64,000 nt of DNA from an uncultured delta proteobacterium. Its GTDB lineage: Bacteria; Desulfobacterota; Desulfovibrionia; Desulfovibrionales; Desulfovibrionaceae. Positions 17,466 through 26,078 of the stretch are shown here, piece after piece. Position numbers and translations under genes: made by a program. Every line of letters begins with the position of its first letter. The first letter of the stretch is position 1. The notes beneath the pieces are model-generated. The model was not told the origin of the DNA and made no database searches. It worked only from the letters and a program-made list of their open reading frames with translations. The DNA lies in NCBI GenBank assembly GCA_900079685.1, contig LT599018.1:762477-826476 (forward strand). Direction: 5' to 3'.

Positions 17466-19898
17466 TCATTTTCCCGTCAATTCCCGCGCCACGCGAACTG
17501 CGTCCACGGCGTCGGAAGAATAATGGGCTCCGATGCTTTCCGCGAAAGATGGCGTCACCACGGCCCCGCCGACCATGACCGGCACGGAGAGCCCTTCCTT
17601 TTGCAGCAAGGTCACGGTATCGGCCATGCGGACCATGGTGGTGGTCATCAGGGCGGAAAGCCCTATGGCCGCCGCCTTTCCGCTCCGGGCCGCCTTGACG
17701 ATCTCGGCCGCGGGCACGTCCTTGCCCAGGTCGATAACCTCAAACCCGTGGTTGCGGAGCATCAGGTTGACAATATTCTTCCCTATGTCATGGATATCGC
17801 CCTCGACCGTGGCCGTCAATATGACTGTTTTCTCTTCCGCCCGGGCGTCTTTTTCCAGCAGGGGGCGAACCACGGCAAAAGCCGCCTGCATCGTTTCCGC
17901 CGAGCGGATCAACTGGGGCAAAAAATATTCCTTACGCTCGTACTTTGTCCCGACGTCCGTTATGGCCGGGATAAGCTCATCCGCAACCAGGGCGAAGGGG
18001 TCGCGCCCGCCGTCAAGGGCGGTTTGCACCATGGGGATGATTTCTTCCTTGCGCCCGAGGATCACGGCGTCGGCAAGAGACAGAGCAACTTTCGCATCCG
18101 CGCCTCCCCCGCCCTGCGCGGCGGCCTGGGATGCCCCCTCCCCCGGCTTCCAGCCTGTGTACGTTGCGATAAACCTGCCCGCCGCGAGGTCGCGGCCCGC
18201 CAGGAGGTCGGAAACCGCAACGGCTTCCCGGATGCGGGCATTGCCGGGGTTGGCGATGCAGGCATTCAACCCCACGCCCGCGCCCATGCTCAAAAATCCG
18301 GCATTGACCAGCTCCCTGGCAGGCAGGCCGAAAGAAACGTTGGAAAGCCCCGCGGTTGTAGGTAAATTAAGCTTTTCACGGCAATAGCGCACCACATCCA
18401 GGCATTCCAGGGCCGCGCGGGCGTTGGCGGAAACCGTGAGAACCAGCACGTCCACCAGCGCCAGGTGCCGGGGAACGCCCAAATCATCCATGGCGGCGAG
18501 CATGGATTCGATAATGGCTATGCGTTCGCCCGCGCTTTCCGGTAATTTTTTGCCTTTTAGCGGCAGCAGAATGAACGGCGCGCCGTAATCCCGGCACAGC
18601 GGGCCGAGGCGCTCCAGGTTGCCCGGCTCGTTGCTGATGGAATTGACCAGCGGGGATGCCGGATACGCGGCCAGGGCGGCGGCAACGGCCTCCGCGTTGG
18701 AGGAATCGAGCGCCAGGGGGATGGCATGCCGGGAGGCCAGCGCCGCGACAAGCTCGGGCAGCAGCGCCACCTCGTCCACCAGGGGCGCGCCCACGTTGAC
18801 GTCGAGCACATGCGCGCCCGCGGCCACCTGCTCATCCGCGAAGCGCAGCGCCGTTGTAAATTCCCCGACGGCCAGTTCGGCGGAAAGCTGCTTTTTGCCC
18901 GTGGGGTTGATGCGCTCGCCGATGATCCGGAACGGCTCGTCATATCCGATCCGCACAAGGCCCGAGCGGCTGGTGACGGTCACGCCTCCGGCCATGGATG
19001 GGGCCTCGCGCATGACGCGGCCAGGGCCCGTGTTCGCGTGCAGGGCGCGGATATGGTCCGGCGTGGTGCCGCAGCAACCGCCTATCAGTTGCACGCCGTC
19101 GCGCGCGATAAGCCCGGCGGCCTCCGCAAAGGGAGCGGGCGGCAGGCGGAACACGGTTTCATTGCCGACAAGCTCCGGCAACCCGGCGTTGGGCTCCGCC
19201 ATGACCGGCACGGGAGAGACCGCGAGCAGGCGCGTGACGACCTCCGCCATTTCCTTCGGTCCGGCGCTGCAGTTGGTGCCGATGAACGTCACCCCCATGT
19301 TGGCAGCCGTGGCGGCGAACACTTCCGGGGAGGAACCCGTAAGGCTGCGCCCGTTCTCAAACGTCATGGAGACGCCGATGGGAAGGGCGCATTCCTGGCG
19401 GGCCGCAAGGACAATGGCCTTGACTTCGGCGATATCGAACTGCGTTTCGGCCAGAAGCAGATCAACCCTGCCGGCAACCAGGCCGCGTATCTGCTCCCGG
19501 AACGCCGCGACAAGATCGGTGAACGGGATATCGCCCAGCGGCGGCACGAACTTGCCGGAAGGGCCGATGCTTCCCGCGACAAAGACGGGGCGGCCCAGCT
19601 TGGCCGCCGCGGCATCCGCCGCCTCGCGCGCGATTTCCGCCATGCGCCGGTTGAACGCCGCCGCGTCGAGCCCGGCGGGGAGTTTATAGCGCGTGCCGCC
19701 GAAGGTGTTGGTGGTCAGGATATCCGCCCCGGCCTCGGCGTATTCCATATGGATGCCGCGCAACGTGCCCGGCGATTCAAGGCAGAACTCCTCCGGGCTG
19801 ACCCCGGCGGGGAGTCCCCTGGCCTGCAACATGGTGCCCAGGCCGCCGTCAAAAAAGAGCCGCGCTCCGGACGAAAGCTTCGCCAAAAAATCGGACAC
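17466..19898 (-). CDS. metH: Cobalamin-dependent methionine synthase lacking the reactivation domain
   Basis: 810 residues against about 1,230 in Escherichia coli. Domains: homocysteine methyltransferase (about 1-290, zinc cysteines in GTNCSAG and GGCCGTTP), pterin/methyl-tetrahydrofolate domain (about 310-570), then the cobalamin cap and Rossmann domains with the EGDIHDIGKN cobalt-ligand His motif (about 690-810). The C-terminal S-adenosylmethionine reactivation domain is absent, as in several anaerobes that need a separate reactivation route. The start is GTG with AAGGAG seven bases upstream. It leads the operon with tlpA-like, GNAT and hpt genes. Confidence 0.93.
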   Translation of the reverse strand: MSDFLAKLSSGARLFFDGGLGTMLQARGLPAGVSPEEFCLESPGTLRGIHMEYAEAGADILTTNTFGGTRYKLPAGLDAAAFNRRMAEIAREAADAAAAKLGRPVFVAGSIGPSGKFVPPLGDIPFTDLVAAFREQIRGLVAGRVDLLLAETQFDIAEVKAIVLAARQECALPIGVSMTFENGRSLTGSSPEVFAATAANMGVTFIGTNCSAGPKEMAEVVTRLLAVSPVPVMAEPNAGLPELVGNETVFRLPPAPFAEAAGLIARDGVQLIGGCCGTTPDHIRALHANTGPGRVMREAPSMAGGVTVTSRSGLVRIGYDEPFRIIGERINPTGKKQLSAELAVGEFTTALRFADEQVAAGAHVLDVNVGAPLVDEVALLPELVAALASRHAIPLALDSSNAEAVAAALAAYPASPLVNSISNEPGNLERLGPLCRDYGAPFILLPLKGKKLPESAGERIAIIESMLAAMDDLGVPRHLALVDVLVLTVSANARAALECLDVVRYCREKLNLPTTAGLSNVSFGLPARELVNAGFLSMGAGVGLNACIANPGNARIREAVAVSDLLAGRDLAAGRFIATYTGWKPGEGASQAAAQGGGGADAKVALSLADAVILGRKEEIIPMVQTALDGGRDPFALVADELIPAITDVGTKYERKEYFLPQLIRSAETMQAAFAVVRPLLEKDARAEEKTVILTATVEGDIHDIGKNIVNLMLRNHGFEVIDLGKDVPAAEIVKAARSGKAAAIGLSALMTTTMVRMADTVTLLQKEGLSVPVMVGGAVVTPSFAESIGAHYSSDAVDAVRVARELTGK

Positions 19899-20202
19899 AA
19901 TGCACTCCTTGCAAAATCCGTATACCGTCCGCGCCTATAGAGTCCGCGAAAGCCGAACGGCGTTGTATCAGTATGCCTGCTCTCTCCTACTGAAAAAGCG
20001 GCAAAAGAACAAACAAAAATCCGGTGCGACGCAGCGGCATGATATTTATTACCGGATTCCTCTACGGGATTTTTTCCCGGGAAGATGGTAATGGGTATAT
20101 GGTATAACAGGTGCTTCGCAATGCAACCGGGCCGCAAGCCCCCCGGGTGGGCGCGGGAATCTCCCTTTTCTTACGCGGAAGCTTCTGATAAGGATACTGC
20201 AA
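19899..20202. other. Divergent regulatory region between metH and rpoH, with a possible attenuator
   Basis: The 304-base gap has no coding frame. On the minus strand AATCCGGT and ACCGGATT (20018-20058) pair around a 25-base loop and are followed by a T-rich stretch, in the arrangement of an intrinsic terminator inside the metH leader. On the plus strand TATAAC at about 20103 is a possible -10 element for rpoH. I do not recognise a cobalamin or SAM riboswitch here. Confidence 0.35.
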
Positions 20203-21318
20203 ATGAAAACGCCAAAAGACGCGCATCCTGCCAAGGATGCCCATACCAAGGGGGATGATGCGGCCGCCGATCTGCTCCTTGATGACGAAATTGACGAGGA
20301 ACAGGACCCTGACGGTGATTCTCCCGAGGTTCTGCTTGACCCGGAAGACCTGGACGACGTCGCGGATCTGGACAAAGACGAAGACCTGACGACCGCCCTG
20401 CTGCCGGAGTCCGATCTTGCGGACAAGCCCCTGCCCGTGCCGGTCTCCCGTTCCGGGGCGGCGGACAGCCTTAACCTGTATATCCGCGAAATCAGCAAAT
20501 TTCCCCTGCTCAAGCCCGAGGAAGAATACACCCTCGCGCGCAAAGTCATTGACGAAAACGACCCGGACGCGGCCTTCCGGCTCGTTTCCTCGCACCTGCG
20601 CCTGGTCGTCAAAATCGCCATGGATTTTCAACGCCGCTGGATGCAGAACGTGCTCGACCTCATCCAGGAGGGCAACGTCGGCCTGATGCGCGCGGTGAAC
20701 AAGTTCGACCCGGAAAAAGGCATCAAGTTCTCCTATTACGCCGCCTTTTGGATCAAAGCGTATATCCTTAAATTTATCATGGATAACTGGCGCATGGTCA
20801 AAATCGGCACGACCCAGGCGCAGCGGAAACTGTTCTATAATCTGAACAAGGAACGCCAGAAGCTCATCGCCCAGGGCTATGATCCGGATGCCGCCACCCT
20901 TTCCAAAAGCCTGAACGTGAGCGAGCGGCAGGTTATGGAAATGGAACAGCGGATGGACGGCTCCGACGTGTCCCTTGACGCGACCATCAACACGGACGGC
21001 GCTCCCGGAGCCAGCCGCATCGAGCTGCTCCCGGCCATCGGGCCGGGCATAGAAGACGTCCTTGCGGACAACCAGATCGCCCATCTCGTGCGCGACAAGC
21101 TGAAAACCATTGCCCCTTTGCTTTCGGATAAAGAAGCGTATATTCTGGAACACCGCCTCCTGACGGATGAACCTGTGACGTTGCGGGAAATCGGCGAAAA
21201 GTACGACATCACCCGCGAACGGGTGCGCCAGATCGAAGCGCGCCTCCTGCAGAAGGTCCGGGACCATCTGTTCAAGGAAATCAAGGATTTTTCCCAGGAC
21301 TGGATCAGTGAAGAGTGA
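20203..21318 (+). CDS. rpoH: RNA polymerase sigma-32-type factor RpoH
   Basis: 371 residues. Sigma regions 2 (LVSSHLRLVVKIAMDF, IQEGNVGLMRAVNKFDPEKGIKFSYYAAFWI), 3 and 4 (EHRLLTDEPVTLREIGEKYDITRERVRQIEARLLQKVR) are complete. The RpoH box QRKLFYNLNKE, just after region 2.4, distinguishes it from RpoD. It should direct heat-shock gene transcription. About 80 N-terminal residues are strongly acidic (Asp/Glu-rich) and are absent from the enterobacterial protein. An AAGGATACTGCAA segment precedes the ATG. It is divergent from metH. Confidence 0.9.
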   Translation: MKTPKDAHPAKDAHTKGDDAAADLLLDDEIDEEQDPDGDSPEVLLDPEDLDDVADLDKDEDLTTALLPESDLADKPLPVPVSRSGAADSLNLYIREISKFPLLKPEEEYTLARKVIDENDPDAAFRLVSSHLRLVVKIAMDFQRRWMQNVLDLIQEGNVGLMRAVNKFDPEKGIKFSYYAAFWIKAYILKFIMDNWRMVKIGTTQAQRKLFYNLNKERQKLIAQGYDPDAATLSKSLNVSERQVMEMEQRMDGSDVSLDATINTDGAPGASRIELLPAIGPGIEDVLADNQIAHLVRDKLKTIAPLLSDKEAYILEHRLLTDEPVTLREIGEKYDITRERVRQIEARLLQKVRDHLFKEIKDFSQDWISEE

Positions 21319-21366
21319 CAAACCCGGCGTCTGCCCCGCGGACCGTCTGTCATCGTAAGGAAATGC

Positions 21367-23142
21367 ATGAACCTCTCTTTTGCCCGCGCCTTAGCTTGTC
21401 CGGTCGCGCCCGGGCCGGTCGCGTCCGGGCCGGTCACGTCCGGGAATGACGCCGCATGGGCGGAACCAGCCCGCAGCGGCCCGCGCCGCGCGGCTCTTCT
21501 TGCCGTTCTCTTCGCGTTCTGCTGCCTCGCGGGGTGCGCGAAAGACGCTTCCCCCGTTAAATGGGATCTCGGCCCGGAAGGCGAGGCCATGTACCACTTC
21601 CTGGTCCAGCTGGAAGCCGCCTCTTCCGGCGATGCGGATACCTACGCCGCCGCCGGGAAAAAACTCCTGGAACTCGACCCGAGCGAAGCGTCCTTTCTTG
21701 AAATGGCCGATTTCTCCATGCGGCGCGGCAAGCTGGAGGAAGCGCGGACCATCGCCCGCGACGGGCTGGCCCTTTTCCCGGCAAGCCTGCCCCTGACGCT
21801 CATTATCAGCGATACCTACATCCAGCAGGAAAAATTCACGGAAGCCGCGGACACGCTCCTCTTTTTCACCAAGGGCCACCCCGAAAACCAGGACGCCATG
21901 CAGGAACTCGCCCGCGTGTACCTTGTGGGAGAGCGGTACGCGGAGTTCGACGCCCTTCTTAGGTCCGTGCCTCCGGCCAAAATGACCCCGTACCTGCACT
22001 ACGTCAAAGCCCGGTCCCTTCTCAACCGCAACAAGCTTGCCGAAGGGGAAAAAGAACTGCGCCTCGTGGTCAGGCAAGCCCCGGACATGATAGACGCCTG
22101 GGTAAACCTCGGCATCGCCCTGCAACTTCAAGGGAAGCATGCGGCCTCTTTCCCCATGTTCCGCAAAGCCATCAACAGCGACCCGGAAAACCTGGGCCTC
22201 TGGCTGCGCCTCATAGACGCGCAACTGCGCGCCAAACGGTTTGACCTCGCGTTCCGGACCTACACGGAAGCGCCCCCTTCCCCTCCCTTCCAACTGGAGG
22301 CCGGGATGCTGTTCGTGGAAGCCAAGCAGTACACGACCGCCCGGAAAATTTTCCTGCAGGTCAGGGATACGCCCGGTGCGCCGGAAGAAGTGCACATTTA
22401 TCTTGCCGCGCTCGCCATGGAAAACCTGAACAACCCGTCCGAAGCCCTGCGGGAACTGGCGCTTATCCCGCCCACGAGCCCGCTGGCGGAACGGGCGCTG
22501 CGCTGGCGTTTGCAGATCCTGGAAGAAGCCGGCCGGGTACATGAAAGCGTTCCCATCGCCAAAGAGTACGCGGAACAAAACCCCGACTCCGCGGAGTTTC
22601 AGGTCATTTACGCGCAAGCTTGCGCCGCTTCCGGGGATACGCAGACCGCCATAAGAACGTTGCGTTCCGCCCGGCAGAAATGGCCGGACAACGTTTCCGT
22701 CGCGCTGCTCCTCGCTTCCGTCCTGGACCCGAATACGGACAAGGACGAAGCCATGCGGCTCATGGAATTCGTCATTCTGCACCAGCCGCGCAACGCCTTC
22801 GCCCTCAACTACGTCGGGTACATGCTGGCGGACGAGAACCGCGAGCTGGAGCGCGCGTATGACCTGATAGCCAGAGCCGCCGTGGAAGCGCCCGAGGACC
22901 CGCACGTGGCGGATTCCCTGGCCTGGGTGTTCTACCGGCTCGGCAACTACACGGAAGCGTGGGCCGCCATACGCAAAAGCATCAGCCTCGGCGGCGACCA
23001 CCCCGTCATTTGGGAACACTACGGCGATATCGCCGTCAAACTCGGCAACACGGCCGAAGCGCGGAAAGGCTATTCCAACGCGCTGAAAACCAAGCCGGAT
23101 GATCCGGAAGCGATCCGGCGGAAACTCAAGGAACTTCCCTGA
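21367..23142 (+). CDS. TPR-repeat lipoprotein
   Basis: 591 residues. A signal peptide with lipobox LAGC ends near residue 57. The rest is helical tetratricopeptide repeats (for example EARKGYSNALKTKPDDPEAI at the C terminus). An unusual 30-residue segment precedes the signal helix and is encoded by three 15-bp repeats at 21400-21444. No later in-frame ATG, GTG or TTG would give a normal signal start. TPR lipoproteins usually scaffold envelope complexes; the partner is unknown. It shares the TGATG overlap with the LolB-like gene, so both are probably made together. Confidence 0.82.
   Translation: MNLSFARALACPVAPGPVASGPVTSGNDAAWAEPARSGPRRAALLAVLFAFCCLAGCAKDASPVKWDLGPEGEAMYHFLVQLEAASSGDADTYAAAGKKLLELDPSEASFLEMADFSMRRGKLEEARTIARDGLALFPASLPLTLIISDTYIQQEKFTEAADTLLFFTKGHPENQDAMQELARVYLVGERYAEFDALLRSVPPAKMTPYLHYVKARSLLNRNKLAEGEKELRLVVRQAPDMIDAWVNLGIALQLQGKHAASFPMFRKAINSDPENLGLWLRLIDAQLRAKRFDLAFRTYTEAPPSPPFQLEAGMLFVEAKQYTTARKIFLQVRDTPGAPEEVHIYLAALAMENLNNPSEALRELALIPPTSPLAERALRWRLQILEEAGRVHESVPIAKEYAEQNPDSAEFQVIYAQACAASGDTQTAIRTLRSARQKWPDNVSVALLLASVLDPNTDKDEAMRLMEFVILHQPRNAFALNYVGYMLADENRELERAYDLIARAAVEAPEDPHVADSLAWVFYRLGNYTEAWAAIRKSISLGGDHPVIWEHYGDIAVKLGNTAEARKGYSNALKTKPDDPEAIRRKLKELP
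21400..21444 (+). repeat. Three in-frame 15-bp tandem repeats
   Basis: CCGGTCGCGCCCGGG, CCGGTCGCGTCCGGG and CCGGTCACGTCCGGG are consecutive. Each codes five residues (PVAPG, PVASG, PVTSG) ahead of the lipoprotein signal helix. Copy number could change without shifting the frame. Confidence 0.85.
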
Positions 23143-23978
23143 TGCGCGCCTCCCTACGATTCTTTTTGCCGCACGCCGTCCGTTGCGGCGCGCTGGCCCT
23201 CATGCTGGTATTCCTCGGCGCGTGCGCCAGGTCGACCGATACCCTCCGCACCCCGGCGGACCCCGTCGTCGCGCAAACCCTCTGGTCGCGGTTCACCCAT
23301 TCGGCACAACGGGCGCAAAAGGCGGACCCCTTCCGCCTTAATGCCACGCTGTACTATTCCGGAAAAGAGGACAGCCAGCGGGTGACCGTATATTTCTGGG
23401 GTAACGGCGAGAACGAGTCCCCCCTGCCGCTGCGGCTGGATATCCTGATGGGACCGGGCAGCGTGATGGCCGCCATCAGGGAAGACTCCGGCGGGCTTTC
23501 CATCTATGTGCCGCGCGACAAAACCGTGTACCAAGCCGATGAAGGCAACCTCCTCGCCTTTGATTTGCCCGTGCCCTTTTCCCTTGCCGATCTGTCCGCC
23601 CTTGTCACCGGCAAGTTCGCGGATCTTTTCGCTCCGCCGGAAGCCGACGCGGAAGACGTGATCCGTAGCGCCATGCAGGGCGACAACGGCGCCGTGGTCT
23701 ACCACCTGCCCGAGGCGCCGCTTCCGGGCCGGGTCACCCTTGACGAAAACGCGCTGCCCGTTGCCTGGAGCGACGGGGAGAACTGGACATTGACCATCGA
23801 ATACTGGCCGGACAGCACCAGAACGACCCCCCGCAAGCTGTATATCAAACACGCCGAGGGCCGCGAGGCAACGCTCATCGTCCGCGAACTCGATCATCCG
23901 AAACCGTTCACGGTCAAACAGCTCGACCTCACCGTACCGCAGGGAACACGCCTTGCGCCACTTGAGGTTAGGCAGTAA
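23142..23978 (+). CDS. LolB-like outer-membrane lipoprotein
   Basis: 278 residues with a signal peptide and lipobox LGAC (Cys about 28), then a beta-rich domain resembling LolB, the receptor that inserts lipoproteins into the outer membrane. Supporting segments are FRLNATLYYSGKEDSQRVTVYFWG, LDILMGPGSVMAAIRED and a terminal strand with KPFTVKQLDL. Similarity is at fold level, so LolB function is likely but not certain. Translationally coupled to the TPR lipoprotein. Confidence 0.7.
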   Translation: MRASLRFFLPHAVRCGALALMLVFLGACARSTDTLRTPADPVVAQTLWSRFTHSAQRAQKADPFRLNATLYYSGKEDSQRVTVYFWGNGENESPLPLRLDILMGPGSVMAAIREDSGGLSIYVPRDKTVYQADEGNLLAFDLPVPFSLADLSALVTGKFADLFAPPEADAEDVIRSAMQGDNGAVVYHLPEAPLPGRVTLDENALPVAWSDGENWTLTIEYWPDSTRTTPRKLYIKHAEGREATLIVRELDHPKPFTVKQLDLTVPQGTRLAPLEVRQ

Positions 23979-23996
23979 TATCGGGCCGGTTTCGCC

Positions 23997-24061
23997 CAAT
24001 CATAGGGTCCAATCATAGGGTCCAATCATAGGGTCCAATCATAGGGCCCAATCATAGGGAC
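23997..24061 (+). repeat. Five tandem copies of a 13-bp repeat upstream of rpiB
   Basis: The unit CAATCATAGGGTC occurs three times exactly, then as CAATCATAGGGCC and CAATCATAGGGAC. The array is bordered by CGGTTTCGC before it and a similar CGGTTTGCT after it, the latter followed by another CAATCAT. It lies wholly between the LolB-like gene and rpiB, 27 bases before the rpiB start. Confidence 0.92.
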
Positions 24062-24087
24062 GGTTTGCTCAATCATTGAGGAATATC

Positions 24088-24519
24088 ATGGCAAAAATAC
24101 TGTATATGGGGTCCGATCATGCCGGGCTGTCTTTGAAAAACGCGTTACTCCCGGCTCTGCGGCAACAGGGCTGGACCATTGAGGATATGGGCACCCAAAG
24201 CGGGGACAGCTGCGACTACCCCGACTTTGCCCACGCGGTCTGTACCAAAGTTCTGGAAAATGACGCGTTCGGCATCCTGATCTGCGGCACCGGCATCGGC
24301 ATGTCCATGGCGGCCAACAGGCATAAAGGCATCCGGGCGGCTCTCTGTACGCACGAATTCCATGCCAGGGCGACCAGGGAGCACAACAACGCCAACGTGC
24401 TCTGCCTCGGCGAACGCGTGACCGCGCCCGGCCTGGCAGTGGAACTGGCCACAATTTTCCTGTCCACGGAATATGCCGGGGGCCGCCATCAAAAACGCAT
24501 CGAAAAAATAGATATATAA
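24088..24519 (+). CDS. rpiB: Ribose-5-phosphate isomerase B
   Basis: 143 residues of the RpiB/LacAB family, which interconverts ribose 5-phosphate and ribulose 5-phosphate. GSDHAGLSLKN at the start, the catalytic Cys in ICGTGIGMSMAANR and HNNANVLCLGERV are clear. The ATG at 24088 follows TGAGGAATATC; a TTG at 24076 is less likely. It lies behind the 13-bp tandem repeats and ends 101 bases before cysS. Confidence 0.94.
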   Translation: MAKILYMGSDHAGLSLKNALLPALRQQGWTIEDMGTQSGDSCDYPDFAHAVCTKVLENDAFGILICGTGIGMSMAANRHKGIRAALCTHEFHARATREHNNANVLCLGERVTAPGLAVELATIFLSTEYAGGRHQKRIEKIDI

Positions 24520-24540
24520 TCTAAGTTAAATAGTAATTCC

Positions 24541-24573
24541 GCGATACATATTCCGCTCAGTGCGGTGTATCGC
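24541..24573 (+). other. Hairpin in the cysS leader
   Basis: GCGATACA pairs with TGTATCGC, and an inner CCGC pairs with GCGG. No T tract follows, so this is a leader structure or mRNA stabiliser rather than a terminator. Confidence 0.45.
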
Positions 24574-24620
24574 AGCCGCACCTTCCGAAGAAACGCGCAC
24601 CGCGCGGGAGAATAGACCGC

Positions 24621-26078
24621 ATGCAATTGTATAATTCGCTGTCCAGAAAGAAAGAGGAATTCACCCCGGTCACCCCCGGCAAAGTCAGCCTGTATTCCTG
24701 CGGCATCACGGCGTATGATCTTAGCCACATCGGCCACGCCCGTTCGGCCGTGGTCTTCGACATTCTCGTGCGCTACCTGCGTTCCCTGGGGTACGACGTC
24801 ACCTTCATCCGCAACTTCACGGATATCGAGGACAAGATCATCAACCGCGCCAACAAGGAAGGCGTGCCCTGGCAGCAGGTGGTGGATACCTACATCACCG
24901 CCTTCCACGACGACATGGACATCCTCGGAGTGCAGCGCGCGACCCATGAGCCCAAGGCCACGGACCATATCGGCGACATGATCGCGCTGATAGAGAAGCT
25001 TATCAAAAAAGACCACGCCTACGCCACGCCTGAAGGCGACGTGTATTTCCGGGTCCGGTCCTTCAAGGACTACGGCAAACTCTCGGGCCGGAGCGTGGAT
25101 GAACTGGAAGCCGGTGCGCGGGTGGCGCCGGACGAAACCAAGGAAGACCCCCTGGATTTCGCGCTCTGGAAAGCCGCCAAACCCGGCGAGCCGTTCTGGG
25201 AAAGCCCTTGGAGCAAAGGCCGCCCCGGCTGGCATATCGAATGCTCGGCCATGAGCGAAAAATACGCCCCGCTCCCTCTGGATATCCACGGCGGCGGCCA
25301 GGACCTCATCTTCCCGCATCACGAAAACGAAATAGCCCAGAGTGAGGCCGCCATTGACGGCCCCTTCTGCCGCTTCTGGGTCCATAACGGCTTCGTGCAG
25401 GTCAATTCCGAAAAGATGTCCAAATCGCTGGGCAACTTCCGCACCATCCGTGATATCCTGGCGTCCTACCTGCCGGAAACGCTGCGGTTTTTCCTCATCA
25501 CCCGCCACTACCACAGCCCGATCGACTTTACCTTCGATGCCATGGACGAAGCGGAAAAAAACCTGCGGCGCATCTATGAAACCCTTGTCCTGACCAAGGA
25601 AGAGCTTTCCCGCGAAAAATGGGTGGCGTTTCCGCTGAAGAACGCCTTTGCCACCGAGTTTGATGCGGTGGAAAAGGCCTGGACCGCCGCGATGGATGAC
25701 GACCTCAATACCGCCGCGGCCATGGGCCACGTGAACACCCTCATTCACCTGATAAATCGCCTGACCGAGGATAAAAACGGCCGCAAAACGGAAAGCGCGA
25801 AAATTCTGTACACCCGTTTTTGCGAGGCCATGGCCCGCTGGGGTGCGATTCTCGGCCTGTTCCAGCGCGACCCGGCCGCGTTTCTGGATGAACTCAAACA
25901 GTGCCGCGCCAAACGCATCGCGCTTGACGTTGCGAAGGTTGAAGACCTCATGCTGCAACGGCAAGAAGCACGGAAAAACAAAGAGTACGCGAAGTCCGAC
26001 GCGCTGCGCGACGAGCTGACAGCCCTTGGCGTTTCCGTGCGCGACACCCCCCAGGGGGCAACATGGGATATAGCATAA
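24621..26078 (+). CDS. cysS: Cysteinyl-tRNA synthetase
   Basis: 485 residues, a complete class I enzyme charging tRNA-Cys. The zinc-site YSCGIT opening, the HIGH motif (SHIGHARS, about 36-43), further zinc ligands in WHIECSAMS and FPHHENE, and KMSKS in SEKMSKSLGNF are all present. The last 16 bases overlap the start of the BepA-like gene, indicating one transcript. Confidence 0.97.
   Translation: MQLYNSLSRKKEEFTPVTPGKVSLYSCGITAYDLSHIGHARSAVVFDILVRYLRSLGYDVTFIRNFTDIEDKIINRANKEGVPWQQVVDTYITAFHDDMDILGVQRATHEPKATDHIGDMIALIEKLIKKDHAYATPEGDVYFRVRSFKDYGKLSGRSVDELEAGARVAPDETKEDPLDFALWKAAKPGEPFWESPWSKGRPGWHIECSAMSEKYAPLPLDIHGGGQDLIFPHHENEIAQSEAAIDGPFCRFWVHNGFVQVNSEKMSKSLGNFRTIRDILASYLPETLRFFLITRHYHSPIDFTFDAMDEAEKNLRRIYETLVLTKEELSREKWVAFPLKNAFATEFDAVEKAWTAAMDDDLNTAAAMGHVNTLIHLINRLTEDKNGRKTESAKILYTRFCEAMARWGAILGLFQRDPAAFLDELKQCRAKRIALDVAKVEDLMLQRQEARKNKEYAKSDALRDELTALGVSVRDTPQGATWDIA

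Noticed and set aside
23997..24061. Tandem repeats as a CRISPR array
   Set aside because: Units are only 13 bp and directly adjacent without spacers; no cas gene is present.
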